DNA from: Riptortus pedestris
Taxonomy: Eukaryota; Arthropoda; Insecta; Hemiptera; Alydidae
NCBI GenBank assembly: GCA_019009955.1
Contig: CM032232.1
Coordinates: forward strand, 142,546,501 to 142,610,500
Length of the DNA: 64,000 nucleotides
Direction of reading: 5' to 3'
Shown: positions 35,171 to 47,106 of the stretch, piece by piece
Numbering within the stretch: the stretch's first letter is position 1
Layout of the letters: each line of letters opens with the position of its first letter
Made by a program: the position numbers and the translations under genes
Notes under the pieces: generated by a model
What the model was told of the DNA's origin: nothing
Seen by the model: only the letters and a program-made list of their open reading frames with translations
Databases searched by the model: none

Positions 35171-36429
35171 GTCATCTCCTTGATAGGATAGATAGGCATT
35201 TGAAGGATTATATTGTTTACATTAAAAGATCAATTAATTTTCAGCCTGGACTAAAGCTCAATCATTTAACATCTCATGTCCTACTTAAATTCCAAATTTT
35301 CCCTACATGGGGTTCTTACTAAAAGATATATAAGAACAAAATATGGAATGAAGTCATGTCGAATTATTGACGTTCAGCATCACAGACTTCTTCATTATTT
35401 AGCCGTGTTATTCGACCTAGGAGAGAAAACAGAAGCATATTATGTTAGTCCCTCCCCATGCCCACACACACTCCCATCGGCACAAAACTATAGCTATGAA
35501 TCAATGTTAAATAGAAATGAGGGTTAATATGAGATATGAAAACAGACTCGGACAGAACTAAAACCAATAAGCCTTTTCAACTGTCACTCTGTTCAAAAAC
35601 AAATGAGTCCCTTATTTTGACAAGTTAACACACACATAATGTGCATGTGACGGTTTCTAACCAAACAACTTGATGTAAACATCAATTGTGTCTTCGCTAA
35701 CTAAAAACAGTGCTGCAGGGGAACAATAGACGTGTGCTTACAAGAAAAATGCAATACCATAAGAGGTGCACATGCTATCTTTTCAAAATAAGCAATTGAA
35801 ATATATATCTACCAAAAAGTTTTTCAATAGTCGAATTCTTAATGAAACAATTTGATTTTCGTAACATTCTTATTTATTTTTTAGTTGACTGCTTCAGTAG
35901 CTGATGAATTAATGAATTAATAAGGTTAATTAGCAGCCCTCCAATGTTTACAATAAGTAACCCCAATACACGAGGTTCATTTATGAATAACTGATGATGA
36001 AGGCCAGTTAGACAGGAGTGTTTAAATAGATTCGGCACATCACAAAATCTACAATTGCTATTCATTTGCGAGCATCAGAAAATCGTATTCATAGAACTAT
36101 GAATAAGTAAATTTCTTTGGTAATTGCATGAAAAAATATCACAACTTTTTATATTAAATATTTTGTGATACAAAAGTCTTATAGACGTAAGATTACAAAC
36201 ACATTATTCCCTCATTAATTGAAATATTATTTAAATAAAAGTCCAAGTACTATTTTCTGTTTATTTTTTTAAAAATAATATATGATGATGATTTATAAAA
36301 AAAGCATGACATTAGAACTCCAAATGTGAAATTAATAGACAATTGTTCACAAATTAATGATGTTTTACATGCATTACGTAAAGAGAAAGTCAATGAAAAT
36401 GAGAAAAAATATGAAAAGGTCATATTAAT

Positions 36430-37620
36430 TATTTTTTAATTAAAGTACACTTCCAAGAACAGATTGATAAATTTTACTTTCTAATCCTTGAATTCTAAAA
36501 TCCTTGAAAAGAGGACTATCCTGGGCAAACATTGTTGTATTCACAATTCCCAGCACTACAGCCTTGGAAGGTCCTGGACCTATGCCGTCACCAATGTTTA
36601 CCATTCGTTGCATTTCCAAGCAGGGCTCCACCAATAGTGGAAATCTAGCCTCTGCAAGTCCTTGGTGGTCATCAAACTACATTTAGCTGGGCCTACCTCT
36701 CTTCTTACAACAGCATTGTGTACCAAATAACAGCTTGAGGCCATATTGCCCTTAGGGATGCAACCTTTTCACATGTCATAACCACTATCCTGCACAACCT
36801 GATACAGCAGATCTCAAACTGGACATACGACTCCATAAATTCGGTGGAGCTATTCTTTGATGGTTCCAAATATTTTTGTCAAGGCACTCCTTCCCAGTAG
36901 TGCTCTAAACTTTTCCTTGTAAGAGGTCACGTATCTGTTATTCTTCAGAGATTTAATCTCCAAATCCTTCAAAATAAACACTTCTTACTGAGAGAGTTTG
37001 TTGAATACATTCTGGCTGCAATGGTAAATTTTATGTTCTCTTTATTACCATGCCCCATACGTACTTATGATATGTAAGTAGGAAGACAAGTACTACCCAA
37101 AAAATAGAATCCTCTGTCTTGATAAATCTTACAGATTTCATCACGTCGTAATTTATAATGAACCCTAAATTGGATAATCCCCTCCTAACTCTTCTAATAA
37201 ATGGAACAATATTTTTACAAGCTATTAATAAATTGTTGGCATAGACCATATTCTGTAAGAGCCTCTTGTACCGAGTACCACCAATATTTTCAATAACCCT
37301 TTTCTAGCCAGGGTAAGGCTAAGGATTCCATTAATTGAGTTTGTCAGTAAATAAACTCCTATTGTTCCCGTGAGAATCGAACTCATGACTCTAGGTTCAA
37401 AAAGTAAGATTACGACTAACACCTTAACTCGCATGGTTAACCTCAGCCCCCATGTTTAGCAGTGTCAATGCCTGAGGGGCCTCCTCGCCTTAACCATTAA
37501 AAATGTTAAAGCTATCTGAGATTCGCATACTGCTTTTGGCAATACAGGATGTCCTTTCTAGTCTTACCAGACTGACAAACTCGCTGGTATCCACAGCATC
37601 CTCAAGCAATTTAAATGTTT
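36430..37620 (-). pseudogene. LINE reverse transcriptase pseudogene with SINE insertion
   Basis: Read on the minus strand: RISDSFNIFNG (cf. the RISEPFxxxxGxRQGDG motif), a SINE at 37268-37440, then RYKRLLQNMVYANNLLIACK, FIRRVRRGLSNLGFIINYD, and downstream YVTSYKEKFRALL and GIGPGPSKAVVL. YANN stands where the catalytic YADD of RT should be, so both metal-binding Asp are lost. Several stops and frameshifts. Clade not determined. Confidence 0.7.
37268..37440 (-). repeat. tRNA-like SINE, family 1, inside LINE pseudogene
   Basis: 'CCCTTTTCTAGCCAGGGTAA' body and GAATCGAACTCATGACTCTA head. Readable RT motifs on both sides show it inserted into the LINE. Confidence 0.8.
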
Positions 37621-38119
37621 AACAATGATATAAGCCACTTGAAATTAAATAATTAGATGAAGATCAACATCATTCTATAATACTCAGCTTCTAGCGAGTA
37701 GCAAAGAGGTGAGCGAGCGTACTGAATAAAAAATCTGATGTAGGCACCATATGAATTCCTTGTTCTTCTATTCAATGTTTTGATTGACATGGATATAAAA
37801 ATGTTCTGATGTACTTCATTTGAATGTTATAAAATATCTCTCTTCCAATGCATTGGGTCAGAAAAGTTATAAACAAAATTTATAGACCTTTTCAAGATAA
37901 ACAAAAATGACTCTATACTAATTGTTTGTATCTCTAATAGGTAAGGAGAACTTTGCAATTTTTTATGTCTACCCACTCAATAACCTTCCTCATTCATCAA
38001 TTCAACCTGATGAAAGGTTGGGTGGTGCACGAATAGACAGTATGACAGCCCAAAATATGAAATTTCAACATTCTAAGGCCAATAGCTTCTGAGTTATGCG
38101 AGATACATAAATACATATG

Positions 38120-38245
38120 TACTTTATTACAGATCTCAATTTTGTCATCTCCTGGGTAAGATTGATGGGCATTTGAAGACATTTTTTTCAAAAATCGTGA
38201 TAGGAGGACAACCCCAATAGCTGATTTCCCTCGAGGCCCACCCCA
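38120..38245 (+). repeat. family A right-end fragment
   Basis: TCATCTCCTGGGTAAGATTG, GGGCATTTGAAGAC and AATAGCTGATTTCCCTCGAG; truncated before the terminal CTAA. Confidence 0.6.
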
Positions 38246-38897
38246 AAAAAAGGTGATTTTGATTTGGAAAAAAATCAATCGGAAAACGCTCAGTTTGTGC
38301 TGCAAAAGGTTCAATTTGGCATGGAAAAGGCACATATATTTTTAAATTTATATTTGAACAGCAATTAAGAAGAAAATAGTAGTATTTATTGATGACATAT
38401 TCTGCTGATTCCAAGAAGATACATTTTTTAATTTCATGACAAATATTTATTTGATTATTTAATAATAATAAATATGTTGTTGTAGCCCGTGGACTGTAGG
38501 ATTTTGTCATAGTCATATCTGGAGATAAGCTGCTTGAATGACGAACTTTGACCAAAGCCTTGATGAACAAAGACACATTTGGGTGTGCAACATAGTTAAG
38601 CTTCTCATTTAGGAAAACAGACCGATTCAGATGGAGGTCTACCAAATTTGAGAATTAGTTTGAAAAGCATTTTGAAATATTTTAATTTTTATCTACATTA
38701 ACAATAAAAACTTATAACATGCAAAAAAATGCTTTCTAAAATGATTTAAGGTTTTAGAAATGATTTGATGGTCGATCGTCTGATTATACCAACAATGGAT
38801 GATGCTTCAAGCAATTTTAATAGATGAATTTGAAGAAAAAGGGGGGGGGGTGAAAAGTATGAAAGGCTTCAGGGTTGGGTTATAAAAACTGACTTAC

Positions 38898-38932
38898 TCT
38901 TTTTCTATCCAAGCTCCTTTCATCATCGCTTT
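38898..38932 (-). other. candidate cryptic or poison exon in the SH3-hook intron of dlg1
   Basis: 35 nt between a good acceptor (TTCTTCTCTAGATTTCAG) and a perfect donor (AGA before GTAAGT). One frame reads SDDERSLDRKR. Because 35 is not a multiple of 3, insertion between the phase-0 SH3 and hook exons would shift the frame and reach a stop within the hook exon, so it would act as a poison exon unless combined with another exon. No transcript support available. Confidence 0.3.
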
Positions 38933-39617
38933 CTGAAATCTAGAGAAGAATATAAACATTGAAAACCTCATCAAATCAGATCATTTAACCATGAAGTTTT
39001 TGAAGAAAAACATATGGGTGATATGAGAGACGTAGATCAGTCTACTTAAATCAGTAAAATTGTACTTTAGAACAATATTCTTTAGAAGGAATGCTAATGG
39101 TTTTGCATTATAACAATAGCTTTTAATCCATATTTGGAGGAAAAAAGAAGTAGCAGAAGATATAAAATAATCTCAGAAATCAGGCACAAGCCCTGCAAAT
39201 AAAAGTCTTTTTTACCTCACTATTCAATATTTTAAAATTGATGTGCTCCCATCTAAGTTAACTTAATTAATAACAAAAACAAACTAAAATGCAATCTTTT
39301 TTAATACTGTTCTTGTAGATAATGATATTTGGTTCCATGATTTTATTAACAGTTCTTCTTGAGACGATTTAATGTTATTTTATAAAACAGTTGCCAGAGT
39401 GGTTAAATTAAGGTCATCATTGTTTGATTTGTAATACAAGTGACATTTTATGATACATATGTTTTCTGTAAGGGTTTTTTTGCTTCCTTTATTCATTTTC
39501 ATGAAATATATGAATCTTGTGATATATATTCAGGGGAATTTAAAAACTTTTGCACAATTCTTGCAGTATCAAGAAGTACCCCTTGCTATGCTTCTTTTAT
39601 AATTTCTGTTGGCAGAT

Positions 39618-40235
39618 TTAATTTTTTTTGTAATTTTTTTGGCCATTTGTGCTTACTATAATAGCCATAACCATGGCAAATTTCAGCTTGTATACTTCTT
39701 TAAGCTCAATAGCTAACTCTTGATATTTTCTTAATTTTTCGGCATAGGATTTTTGGATATTCTCATCATTGGGTACTGCAATGTCAATAATATCAACAGT
39801 CTTATTGATCTTGTGCATAATCAAAATATCTGGTTTGTTCTGATGCACAGTATGGTCAGTTATTATCACTCCCTCCCAATACATCTTTACATTATCTTTT
39901 TCCAATATTTTTTGAGGATTGGAGAGATAATAAACGACCTTCCTGTCTACCGTGCCGAATTTCTCTGCTAGAGCTTGATGGTATACTTTTGCGACGTTAT
40001 TGTGCCTTTGTAAGTACTCGGACCCAGCAAGCATTTCACATCCAGCCGTAATGAGTTCAATGGACTCATAAGCTTTGTTGCATAATATACACTTGTCAGA
40101 AACATTACTATCCTTGAGGATATGACATCTGTATGATTTGGGGGCAATACTTAGTCTTGGATAGTAGTATTGAAACCAACCTTCTTTTCCTGAAAATAGC
40201 TTTCGAGGCATAATCCACACAACAGAATAAGTCAA
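39618..40235 (-). pseudogene. non-LTR retrotransposon C-terminus: zinc knuckle and restriction-like endonuclease (R2/NeSL-type)
   Basis: A 205-codon open frame that resembles the C-terminal domain of RLE-bearing LINEs, which nick the target site. Visible: SYRCHILKDSNVSDKCILCN and IELITAGC, equivalent to the C-x2-C...H...C knuckle but with Leu where His is usual; then HNNVAKVYHQALAEKFG; then NKPDILIMHKINKTVDIIDI followed by AVP (PD...D, the nuclease core), and the lysine helix EKLRKYQELAIELKEVYKLK. No RT domain is found upstream, so it is a 5'-truncated copy. The open frame suggests a recent insertion. Confidence 0.72.
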
Positions 40236-40659
40236 ATCTACTTCATAAAGGTGACTGTTATTATTATCATTATTTACTTGTTTTTTTTTTTGGTTGCGTT
40301 AAATAATTTTATTTTTATCTTTTTCGTTTAGCCGAGAAAGTATTTTTTTTTATTTTTAATTCTAATTATATCATAAAATAACTAATATAATTTAACACCA
40401 TTACATTAGCTGACCCCAATTTGCTTGGGAATAATCCTGTAAGTAATTGTAAATATAAATAACAAGACAAACAATAAAGAGAAAAATTTGTAATAACTCA
40501 CCCGGCCTACAAATAATGAAGGTTTATCAAAAATAGGTTGTAAATTAAAAAATCAATAACATCATGAGAAAATTAACCTCAACACTAGGGATATTTAAAG
40601 CGTTCTTAGGTAAAATGACTATAAAACACAATATATAATGTTGTAGTTTAGTCGTTGGT

Positions 40660-41036
40660 TATTGAATGATAGAAGATTGGGTATTGGCTATAAAAATTCT
40701 CAATTTTTCAAGTAGAGGAGTTTATGGAATATGCTGACAGTTTTGGACATCATTATCCCTTCTTCAGAGGAATTGTAGTAGAGGAGGAGCAGGTGGCAAA
40801 ATAACTACTGCACTCAGTAAAAACTACATCTTCATTTGTAAAGATGAATTACATTAAAGATGCAATTTTCATTGAGTGAAGTAGTTATTTTTGCTCCCTG
40901 CTCCTCATCTACTGCATTTTCTCTGAAGAAGGGAACCAATTGTGCCCAAAACTATCAGCAAATTTAATAAACTACTCTATTCAAAGAATTGAGAAAGTGT
41001 ACCATACCCTACCATCCTCTACTATCATATAATATA
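40660..41036. mobile_element. fold-back element with inverted arms and decayed hammerhead cores
   Basis: Arm 1 (about 40660-40850) and arm 2 (about 40857-41036) are reverse complements over roughly 170 bp: GAATGATAGAAGATTGGGTA, 'TTTATGGAATATGCTGACAG', CCCTTCTTCAGAG, 'GAGGAGCAGGTGGCAAAATA'. Each arm holds CTGAAGAAGGG...AAAACT, a hammerhead-like core with GAAA changed to AAAA. Related to the 61.9-62.9 kb element. It ends about 25 nt from the SH3 exon donor. Confidence 0.65.
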
Positions 41037-41062
41037 TATAATGATCGGTAAAATGTAATTAC

Positions 41063-41312
41063 CTTGTCAATAAGTACTGGTAGGTGTCCTTGGAACTTGA
41101 CGGACCTGTCTCGAGCCCTCTGCTTCCTCTCCCAGCGCCTCTTGGATGGTATGATCCCAATGCCTTCCTCTTCTCCACTGGGCAGCACCCTCCGAGCCTG
41201 CCACCATTCATCGTCTGATGCATTAGTCACGTGGAGGATGTCGCCAAAGTGGAAAGGGAGGCCTCGAGAAGGCAGACCATCATCTTTATTTGGGTCGTAC
41301 TCGAATAGCGCT
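41063..41312 (-). CDS. dlg1: dlg1 exon: SH3 domain and start of hook
   Basis: Encodes 83 residues after a split Arg codon. The SH3 core is plain: [18 protein letters not shown], then [21 protein letters not shown], then [13 protein letters not shown]. As in other MAGUKs this SH3 packs against the GUK domain rather than binding ordinary proline motifs (family knowledge). The end [17 protein letters not shown] starts the hook and closes on a phase-0 AAG before GTAATT. The acceptor is TTTTTTCGCAG. A fold-back element with long inverted arms lies only about 25 nt beyond the donor. Confidence 0.96.
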
Positions 41313-41494
41313 CTGCGAAAAAAGATTAAAAAATAAATTAATAATTAAATTTTTATAAAACATTCCGCATGACTAACAGCATCTATTATGGACCGATAGC
41401 AGTAATTGATAACGTAGATATAATCATTATAGTCTACATGATACAGCATACTATAGTCTACATTTTCTTCACATTCTTCTTCATTTTTTAGCAG

Positions 41495-41618
41495 GAAATC
41501 AGCTATTAAAGTTGTTACTCATTACGCGATTTTTGAAAAATGTCATCAAATATCCATCGATCCAACCTAGGACATGATGAAATGAGGTCTATTCAAAATC
41601 ATATATATATAGTGTGTT
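41495..41618 (-). repeat. family A right-end fragment, minus strand
   Basis: AGCAGGAAATCAGCTATTAA to GGTCTATTCAAAATC and a short TA block; the rest of the element continues after a SINE at 41870-42300. Confidence 0.65.
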
Positions 41619-41624
41619 AAGTGT

Positions 41625-41850
41625 GGATACATCTACCACTACCGCCAATAAGATGAAGGCAAAAATAAGTGCACCCTCGCCAAGGGAGAACATTAGTTCA
41701 CTAGTTCACGACCAGAGCAGAGAGAGCCTGACAGCCTCTAATGACTAATGATTATGCATCTCTTAGATCCCGTCCACAGGAACCCCCGTCAGTCTACTGG
41801 AGGCAACTCATTCCCTTTGGTTAACAGGGATTGTTTTCGAGTTGATCACT
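41625..41850 (+). repeat. tRNA-like SINE, family 2 (degenerate)
   Basis: 'CGCCAAGGGAGAACATTAGT', 'CAGTCTACTGGAGGCAACTC' and GTTGATCACTC match the better copy at 58826-59220. Inserted next to the TA block of a family A copy. Confidence 0.7.
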
Positions 41851-41869
41851 CAAAACATAAAAAATCCAA

Positions 41870-42300
41870 ACACAGTAGCAATCTTTGTTTTTAATTGTTA
41901 CCAAACTCGATTTATAAACGTTCCATGCAAAACTAAAGATCAAGTTCATTAACGGCTAAAATTGAACAGGAGGAGGGTCGGTTTTAAAGGGGGAAATTTC
42001 GAAAATTCATATTTTTTGGTATTTCCATCATTATAGCCGGATAAGAAAATTGTAAAGAACTAATCTAATTACAAATTAAGATGCCTTTAAATATTGTTAT
42101 ATACATATTATCTCTATCATGAATGTTAACCGAGATACTAGGATTTTTTTTAGTTTTCAGCCTTGAGTAAACCACCACTCCTGTTCATATTATAATAACA
42201 ATAAGCTGTTATAACATGAACCTTTTTGTTTTAAGCTTAAATACCAAATATTGTTTTCATGACATTCTTATGTGAAACATTCGAATTTGTTGTACGATGA
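41870..42300 (-). mobile_element. family A element, minus strand, remaining part
   Basis: TTTTTAATTGTTACCAAACT, 'AAAGATCAAGTTCATTAACG', 'ATGTTAACCGAGATACTAGG'. The left end is missing. Confidence 0.65.
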
Positions 42301-43210
42301 CGTCATCAAGTAAGATTTTACATTCTTGCCTCGAATACATTTAATAGATCTATATCATAATCAATATTTAAATAATTATTAAAATCACGAAAATTTCGGT
42401 TTCTACTCTGGACGTATTTTGACTAATTTTGGTTATGTCACCTGTGCATAGCTTGCTTAACTCAAAAACAAACATCCTTAGAATGATGAAATTTCATACT
42501 TAGAATTGTTGTACCATCTAGTCGTCCAACTCCCTTTTTGATCAAAATTGACTGAAGGGAGTGGGGTTCAGAAGGGGTGAAAAACTATTGCACTGAGCAA
42601 TTTTTATTTATCATACCCTATGACATTTAAACGGAGATTTCATATATAACATTCAAAAGTGAAAAATTACAACAAAAAAGGAAGTAAAACCAGGCATTTT
42701 ATTAATTTAATTTAATAGGAGTACAAGGAAATCATGAAGAGGCTCCCAAATATGGGGCCAAACTTTTTTGCTTTGGAACCGTAGAAATCTGAGTTGTTAG
42801 ATTAAATAAAATATGATAATCGTTTTAAGATAAAGAAGATTTTCAGAAAATTGTCTCTTAATATAGCTTTATTAAGTCCGAATTTCTAAACAGTTAAAAC
42901 ACATTAGTTGGAGACAAGTCTGGAGAATGAGGTGGGTGCAGAAGAACTTCATATCTCAGCTCCATCAATTTAGGAGCCTCTCAAGTATGAGCACAGAGAG
43001 AAGCACATGTATTCTGCAAATATACTAGAACTTTTATACAAAAGTACAGTTTACGCCTAAAAAATAAAATAAAATAAAGAAAGAATAAAAAATTTCCCCA
43101 TGAAATGTTCATTTCACACAATACAAACTTTATGAGTCGTTTTATTTTTAACACTGAAAATGAGTTTATCAAAACTAAAATGAGATCCACCTTCCCCAAT
43201 TCCTTAATTA
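42300..43210. other. intron sequence without recognised feature
   Basis: AT-rich, with no coding pattern or known repeat. Confidence 0.45.
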
Positions 43211-43865
43211 TTAGCAGATTTCCCTTAAGAGAAATATCGATCGATCCTACCTAGGAGATAATGAAAATGAGGCCCGTTTAAAATTCTATCTATCTATCCT
43301 ATATATTTGTCTGTTATTCCCCCCCCCCCTCACTTCTACTCCTCGGTTTATTACATGGAAATAGAGAATATGTAGAGAGATGAGATCACAAGTATCGTAC
43401 CAGCAAGTGGGAAATCTGCTTAGTTTACACAGCCACGGACTTTATTTTTTCATTAATACCATAATAAATATTTAACAGTTTCATGCAAAATTAAAGGTCT
43501 TTTCACTGATGTCTGAAATTGTACCATGTTAGCAGGGAGATTCAAAACATCATAACTCAATTTGTTATGAACGACATTGAAAATTTCTGTATAACCAATC
43601 TTGTTTTGTAGACTTGCTTTCTATATCTTGAATATTAACTGAGATATTTATATTTTTTAGTATTCAGTCCTCAGAAACCCCCACTTTTACTCATCCCATT
43701 TTTACTTTGAGTAGCTGAGTCACAAAACACCTCTTTTCCATCTTGAATTTCAATTCCTTTTTGCATGGGCTTGTTGCACAACGGGGAATGGAGAATTGAT
43801 GTCGAGTTGAAATCTTCTTAATTTATGTAGCACCTGCATGACGGAACTTTTATAATGCATCGTAC
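43211..43865 (-). mobile_element. family A elements, minus strand, two partial copies
   Basis: 43214 TTAGCAGATTTCCCTTAAGA to 43443 (GGAAATCTGCTTAGTTTACA) is an internally deleted short copy. A second, degenerate body follows to 43865, ending AGCACCTGCATGACGGAAC. Confidence 0.65.
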
Positions 43866-44343
43866 TTTGTCTTGGATGTATAAACATGTTTAATAATTTC
43901 ATTTTACAACATTTTCAAATGAGAGATGAACAATAAAACCCTCGTGCTATTTTAACATTAAGAGAGAGAAAAACTAAATTATTACTGATTAAAGAAAGGT
44001 AGTTTGAAAGGGGAAGTACAATTAAACTCATACTTAATACGCTAATGTGGAAATATTCTAGTCTCTAAGGTTATCAATGATAAGAGAAATATTACTCAAC
44101 AGCACCAAAATACCATCTGCTATTATATTGTCTGGAGACGTAGATAGAAAGTGGGCTATGTTCTCAATACGTGCAAGGTAAGTGCTGTGGAATCAAACGT
44201 CGTGGAAGGCGAGTAAGGGGGGGAGCGGCCCAGCTCTAGAGATATATATTCGAAACCCATCTAAACATGCAGAAATTTACGATATGTTTTATATTACGAG
44301 ATACGGCCATCGATATGGATCTACAGATGAATAATGGAATATA

Positions 44344-46290
44344 CAGGGTGTTCGGTAAGTTGATAGCCAAAATTCTACAGGTGTTTCTACTCTTCAAAAG
44401 GAACAAAATTGTACATACAAAGTATGTTCCTATTCCTAATACTATTGGGGAAAAATCAATTTTTGTTATTTAACAATGTATCAATGTTTTATTACATAAA
44501 TTCAACTACAGCAGATAAATAAATTACTTCATTGGATGTTTTCTGGCTAAGTCATTTTGAAGGCCATTAAATTCTCATTAATTTTTATTTGCAGTATTGG
44601 TTTTACAAACAGTTATAACAGAATCTGAAGCTAAACTTAAACTAAAGTTAAATCAACCTTAATTTTGAAACCTCAAAAACCATTCTCTGAATCAATTTAG
44701 AACTTTTAGATTTTAAGGAAAACTCCTTCGGTCAATATGCTTCCTAACCATACAATCCTATTCTGATGAGACTAACAAGTGTTGGAATGCAGCAAATGTA
44801 TTTTAAAAATAATGGCAATTCTATGGTTCAGTTTTTCATTCTTATTGTTATGCTCCAAACAAATTCTGGCTAAAGAACAAGTACTCATTTTTATCTATTA
44901 TTACTGCATCAAATTCATGTCTAAAAAACAATCTTAAAAAAAAAAAAAAACTAATTTCAAGAAACAGGAAATAAATAATTAAGTTCCTCGTTCTCTCTTT
45001 ATTACTCCTTTTGTACAACAGGACTCTTTATTACTTCAAGAACAAAATTCTATTGTTACCTATTGAGGGTGGACTTTTTCTGGAAAGCATATTATGGACC
45101 AATGAGTCAACATTTACACAGAAGGGAGTAACAAATTTCGACAATCTGCATTCTTGGGCAGATGTTGGCGAAACCCCTCAGAAGAGAAGGCAAACTTCTT
45201 TCCAGAGTTAATATTAACTTGTGGTGAGGTACCATTGGCAACATTCTGAATGGACCACTCATTCTCCAGGAGATAATTATTCAGAATTTTGAGAAGATGT
45301 CTAGCCAGAATATTTCAAAAATATCCCCCCCCCCTCCCTAAGTAAGGCAAAGATTAATTAGTGTTGGTTGCCCAGCACATAACATTCACTGTCAGGGAAT
45401 CTGCATAAACAGTACCCTGGAAGGTCGATTGGAAGAACTGGACCAATCTATTGGCTTCAATGACCACCGTACTTAACTCTTATGGATGAAGAATGGAATA
45501 ATTATTTTATGAAGTAGAGATATAACAGATCGAGAACATTTATTAACTTGGATTCATGAAACATCATTGACCATTAAAGGAAGAGTTCAGGTAAGACCTC
45601 GCCAATACAGGAATAAGAAACAGAAAAGGAGGATCTTAAGACTTTATTAACTGTTGGTTCAAATTAAGTTTGAAGAACGTTTTTTTAGACATGAATTTGA
45701 AGCAAAAATACTTAGAAATAATAGAAAAACAATGAAATTGTGATCTTTAACGAGAATTTGTTTGGAGCATAACAATAAGGAAGAAAAACTGAGCTGTAGA
45801 ATGACCGCCGTTTTTAAAAGAAATCTGTTGCTTTCCAACACTTGTTAAAGTCTCGTCGGAATAGGATTCTATGGTTAAAAAACATATCGACAGAAGAAGT
45901 TTTCCTTAAAATCTAAAAGGCCTAAGTTGATTCAGAGGATAGTTTTTGAGGTTTCAAAATAATTTTTTTTTAATATTAATTTTAGTTTTTTTAATCTTCA
46001 GATTTTGTTAAAGCTACACGTAAAATCTAAATTGCAAATAAAAAAAAAAACGAATAATAATATTTAACTGCTCTTCAAAATGACATAACCAGTAAACATT
46101 CAATAGCAATAATTTATTGCTGCAGCTGAATTTATGTAATAAAATATAGATATATTGAAAAATAAAAAAAAATAGATTTCTCTCCAATAATATTAGGAAT
46201 AGGAACATTCATAATATGAGCAGTATTGTACCTTTTGAAGAGTAGAAACAGCTAAAGAAAATTCTGTCTACCTACTTACTAAACAGCCTG
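44344..46290 (+). mobile_element. DDE transposon with about 300-bp terminal inverted repeats
   Basis: The left end CAGGGTGTTCGGTAAGT and the right end (reversed) CAGGCTGTTTAGTAAGT begin long inverted repeats that share TTTCTACTCTTCAAAAGG, 'GTTCCTATTCCTAATA' and ATTACATAAATTCA. Between them lies a decayed transposase of the same family as the one at 31.2-32.1 kb. Flanks do not show an exact target duplication. Confidence 0.75.
45011..45650 (+). pseudogene. DDE transposase pseudogene, catalytic part
   Basis: LESILWTNESTFTQKGVTNF, then LHSWADVGE corresponds to the FxDEATFxxxGxxNxxNxHxWA block; the first catalytic Asp of the usual DE pair is Asn here. After frame changes come GTIGNILNGPLILQE (cf. 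GIIGxxxIGP), then IGRTGPIYWL and PPYLTLMD (cf. IGRxGPIxWPPRSPDLTPxD). Multiple stops; inactive. Confidence 0.72.
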
Positions 46291-46330
46291 TCTAAAGTGA
46301 ATATATGATGGAGGACATATATGTGGGCGT

Positions 46331-46450
46331 GGTACCCACCTTAGGGATGAGTGATGTACACTCGCCTCCTCTCCTGACCTCACTGTCTCCATTTTCTCTT
46401 CGAGAGGTCATTCCTTCTCCTGAAATCTACGCACCGTTTCACATTATAAC
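46331..46450 (-). other. candidate exon-like patch in a dlg1 intron
   Basis: Less AT-rich than its surroundings. In minus sense TAGATTTCAG is followed by an open frame GEGMTSRRENGDSEVRRGGE then CTSLIPK before GTGGGT. The phases do not fit between the 49.4-kb and SH3 exons, so if real it would be a non-standard exon. The sequence is not recognised. Confidence 0.2.
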
Positions 46451-47106
46451 TTTTGCTTCCAATCATATTTTTCATCCAACATTCGACACTAACTGTCTTT
46501 TCAAATATAGCATATATCATACAAATTTTTCATTTTATCCCGAATATAATATTGAGATTATTTCCAAGGAGGATTCAATAAGAGTAATCACTTTTCAAAT
46601 TATTACTTCAGTTCATTTCAAATAGATTGATTTCTTACCCCAAACAGGTTCATGGTTTAAGTCATCTCATACTTTTCCATCCCTAAATTCTTTTAAAATT
46701 TTCACTTAATTTTATAATACTATATAACTAGATCAATTAATAAATTAAAAATATAATAACTTTCCATTTCTTTCACTTTAATTATTTTTAAGAATATCAA
46801 ATAACTCCAACCAAGCATTGAATGTTGAAAATATTTTATTGACAAAAGAAGACACATAATAAAATAAAAGAGAACAAACTATAATTTAAACTAAGGAAAT
46901 ACCTGTAAATAAAAACATAAAATTAAGTAAATAAAGATAAATTGACAATATATAGGGGACACTGGTCTGTGTGTGTGTGTGTGTGTGAGTGTGAGTTTGC
47001 ACACATATGTTTGTGTGCACACATACCTTAAAAGCTCTAGTTGTCGGAATTTTTGCTTGAGTAACAGAGAATACAATATTTAACAAAAAATTGCAACCAA
47101 GAGAAA

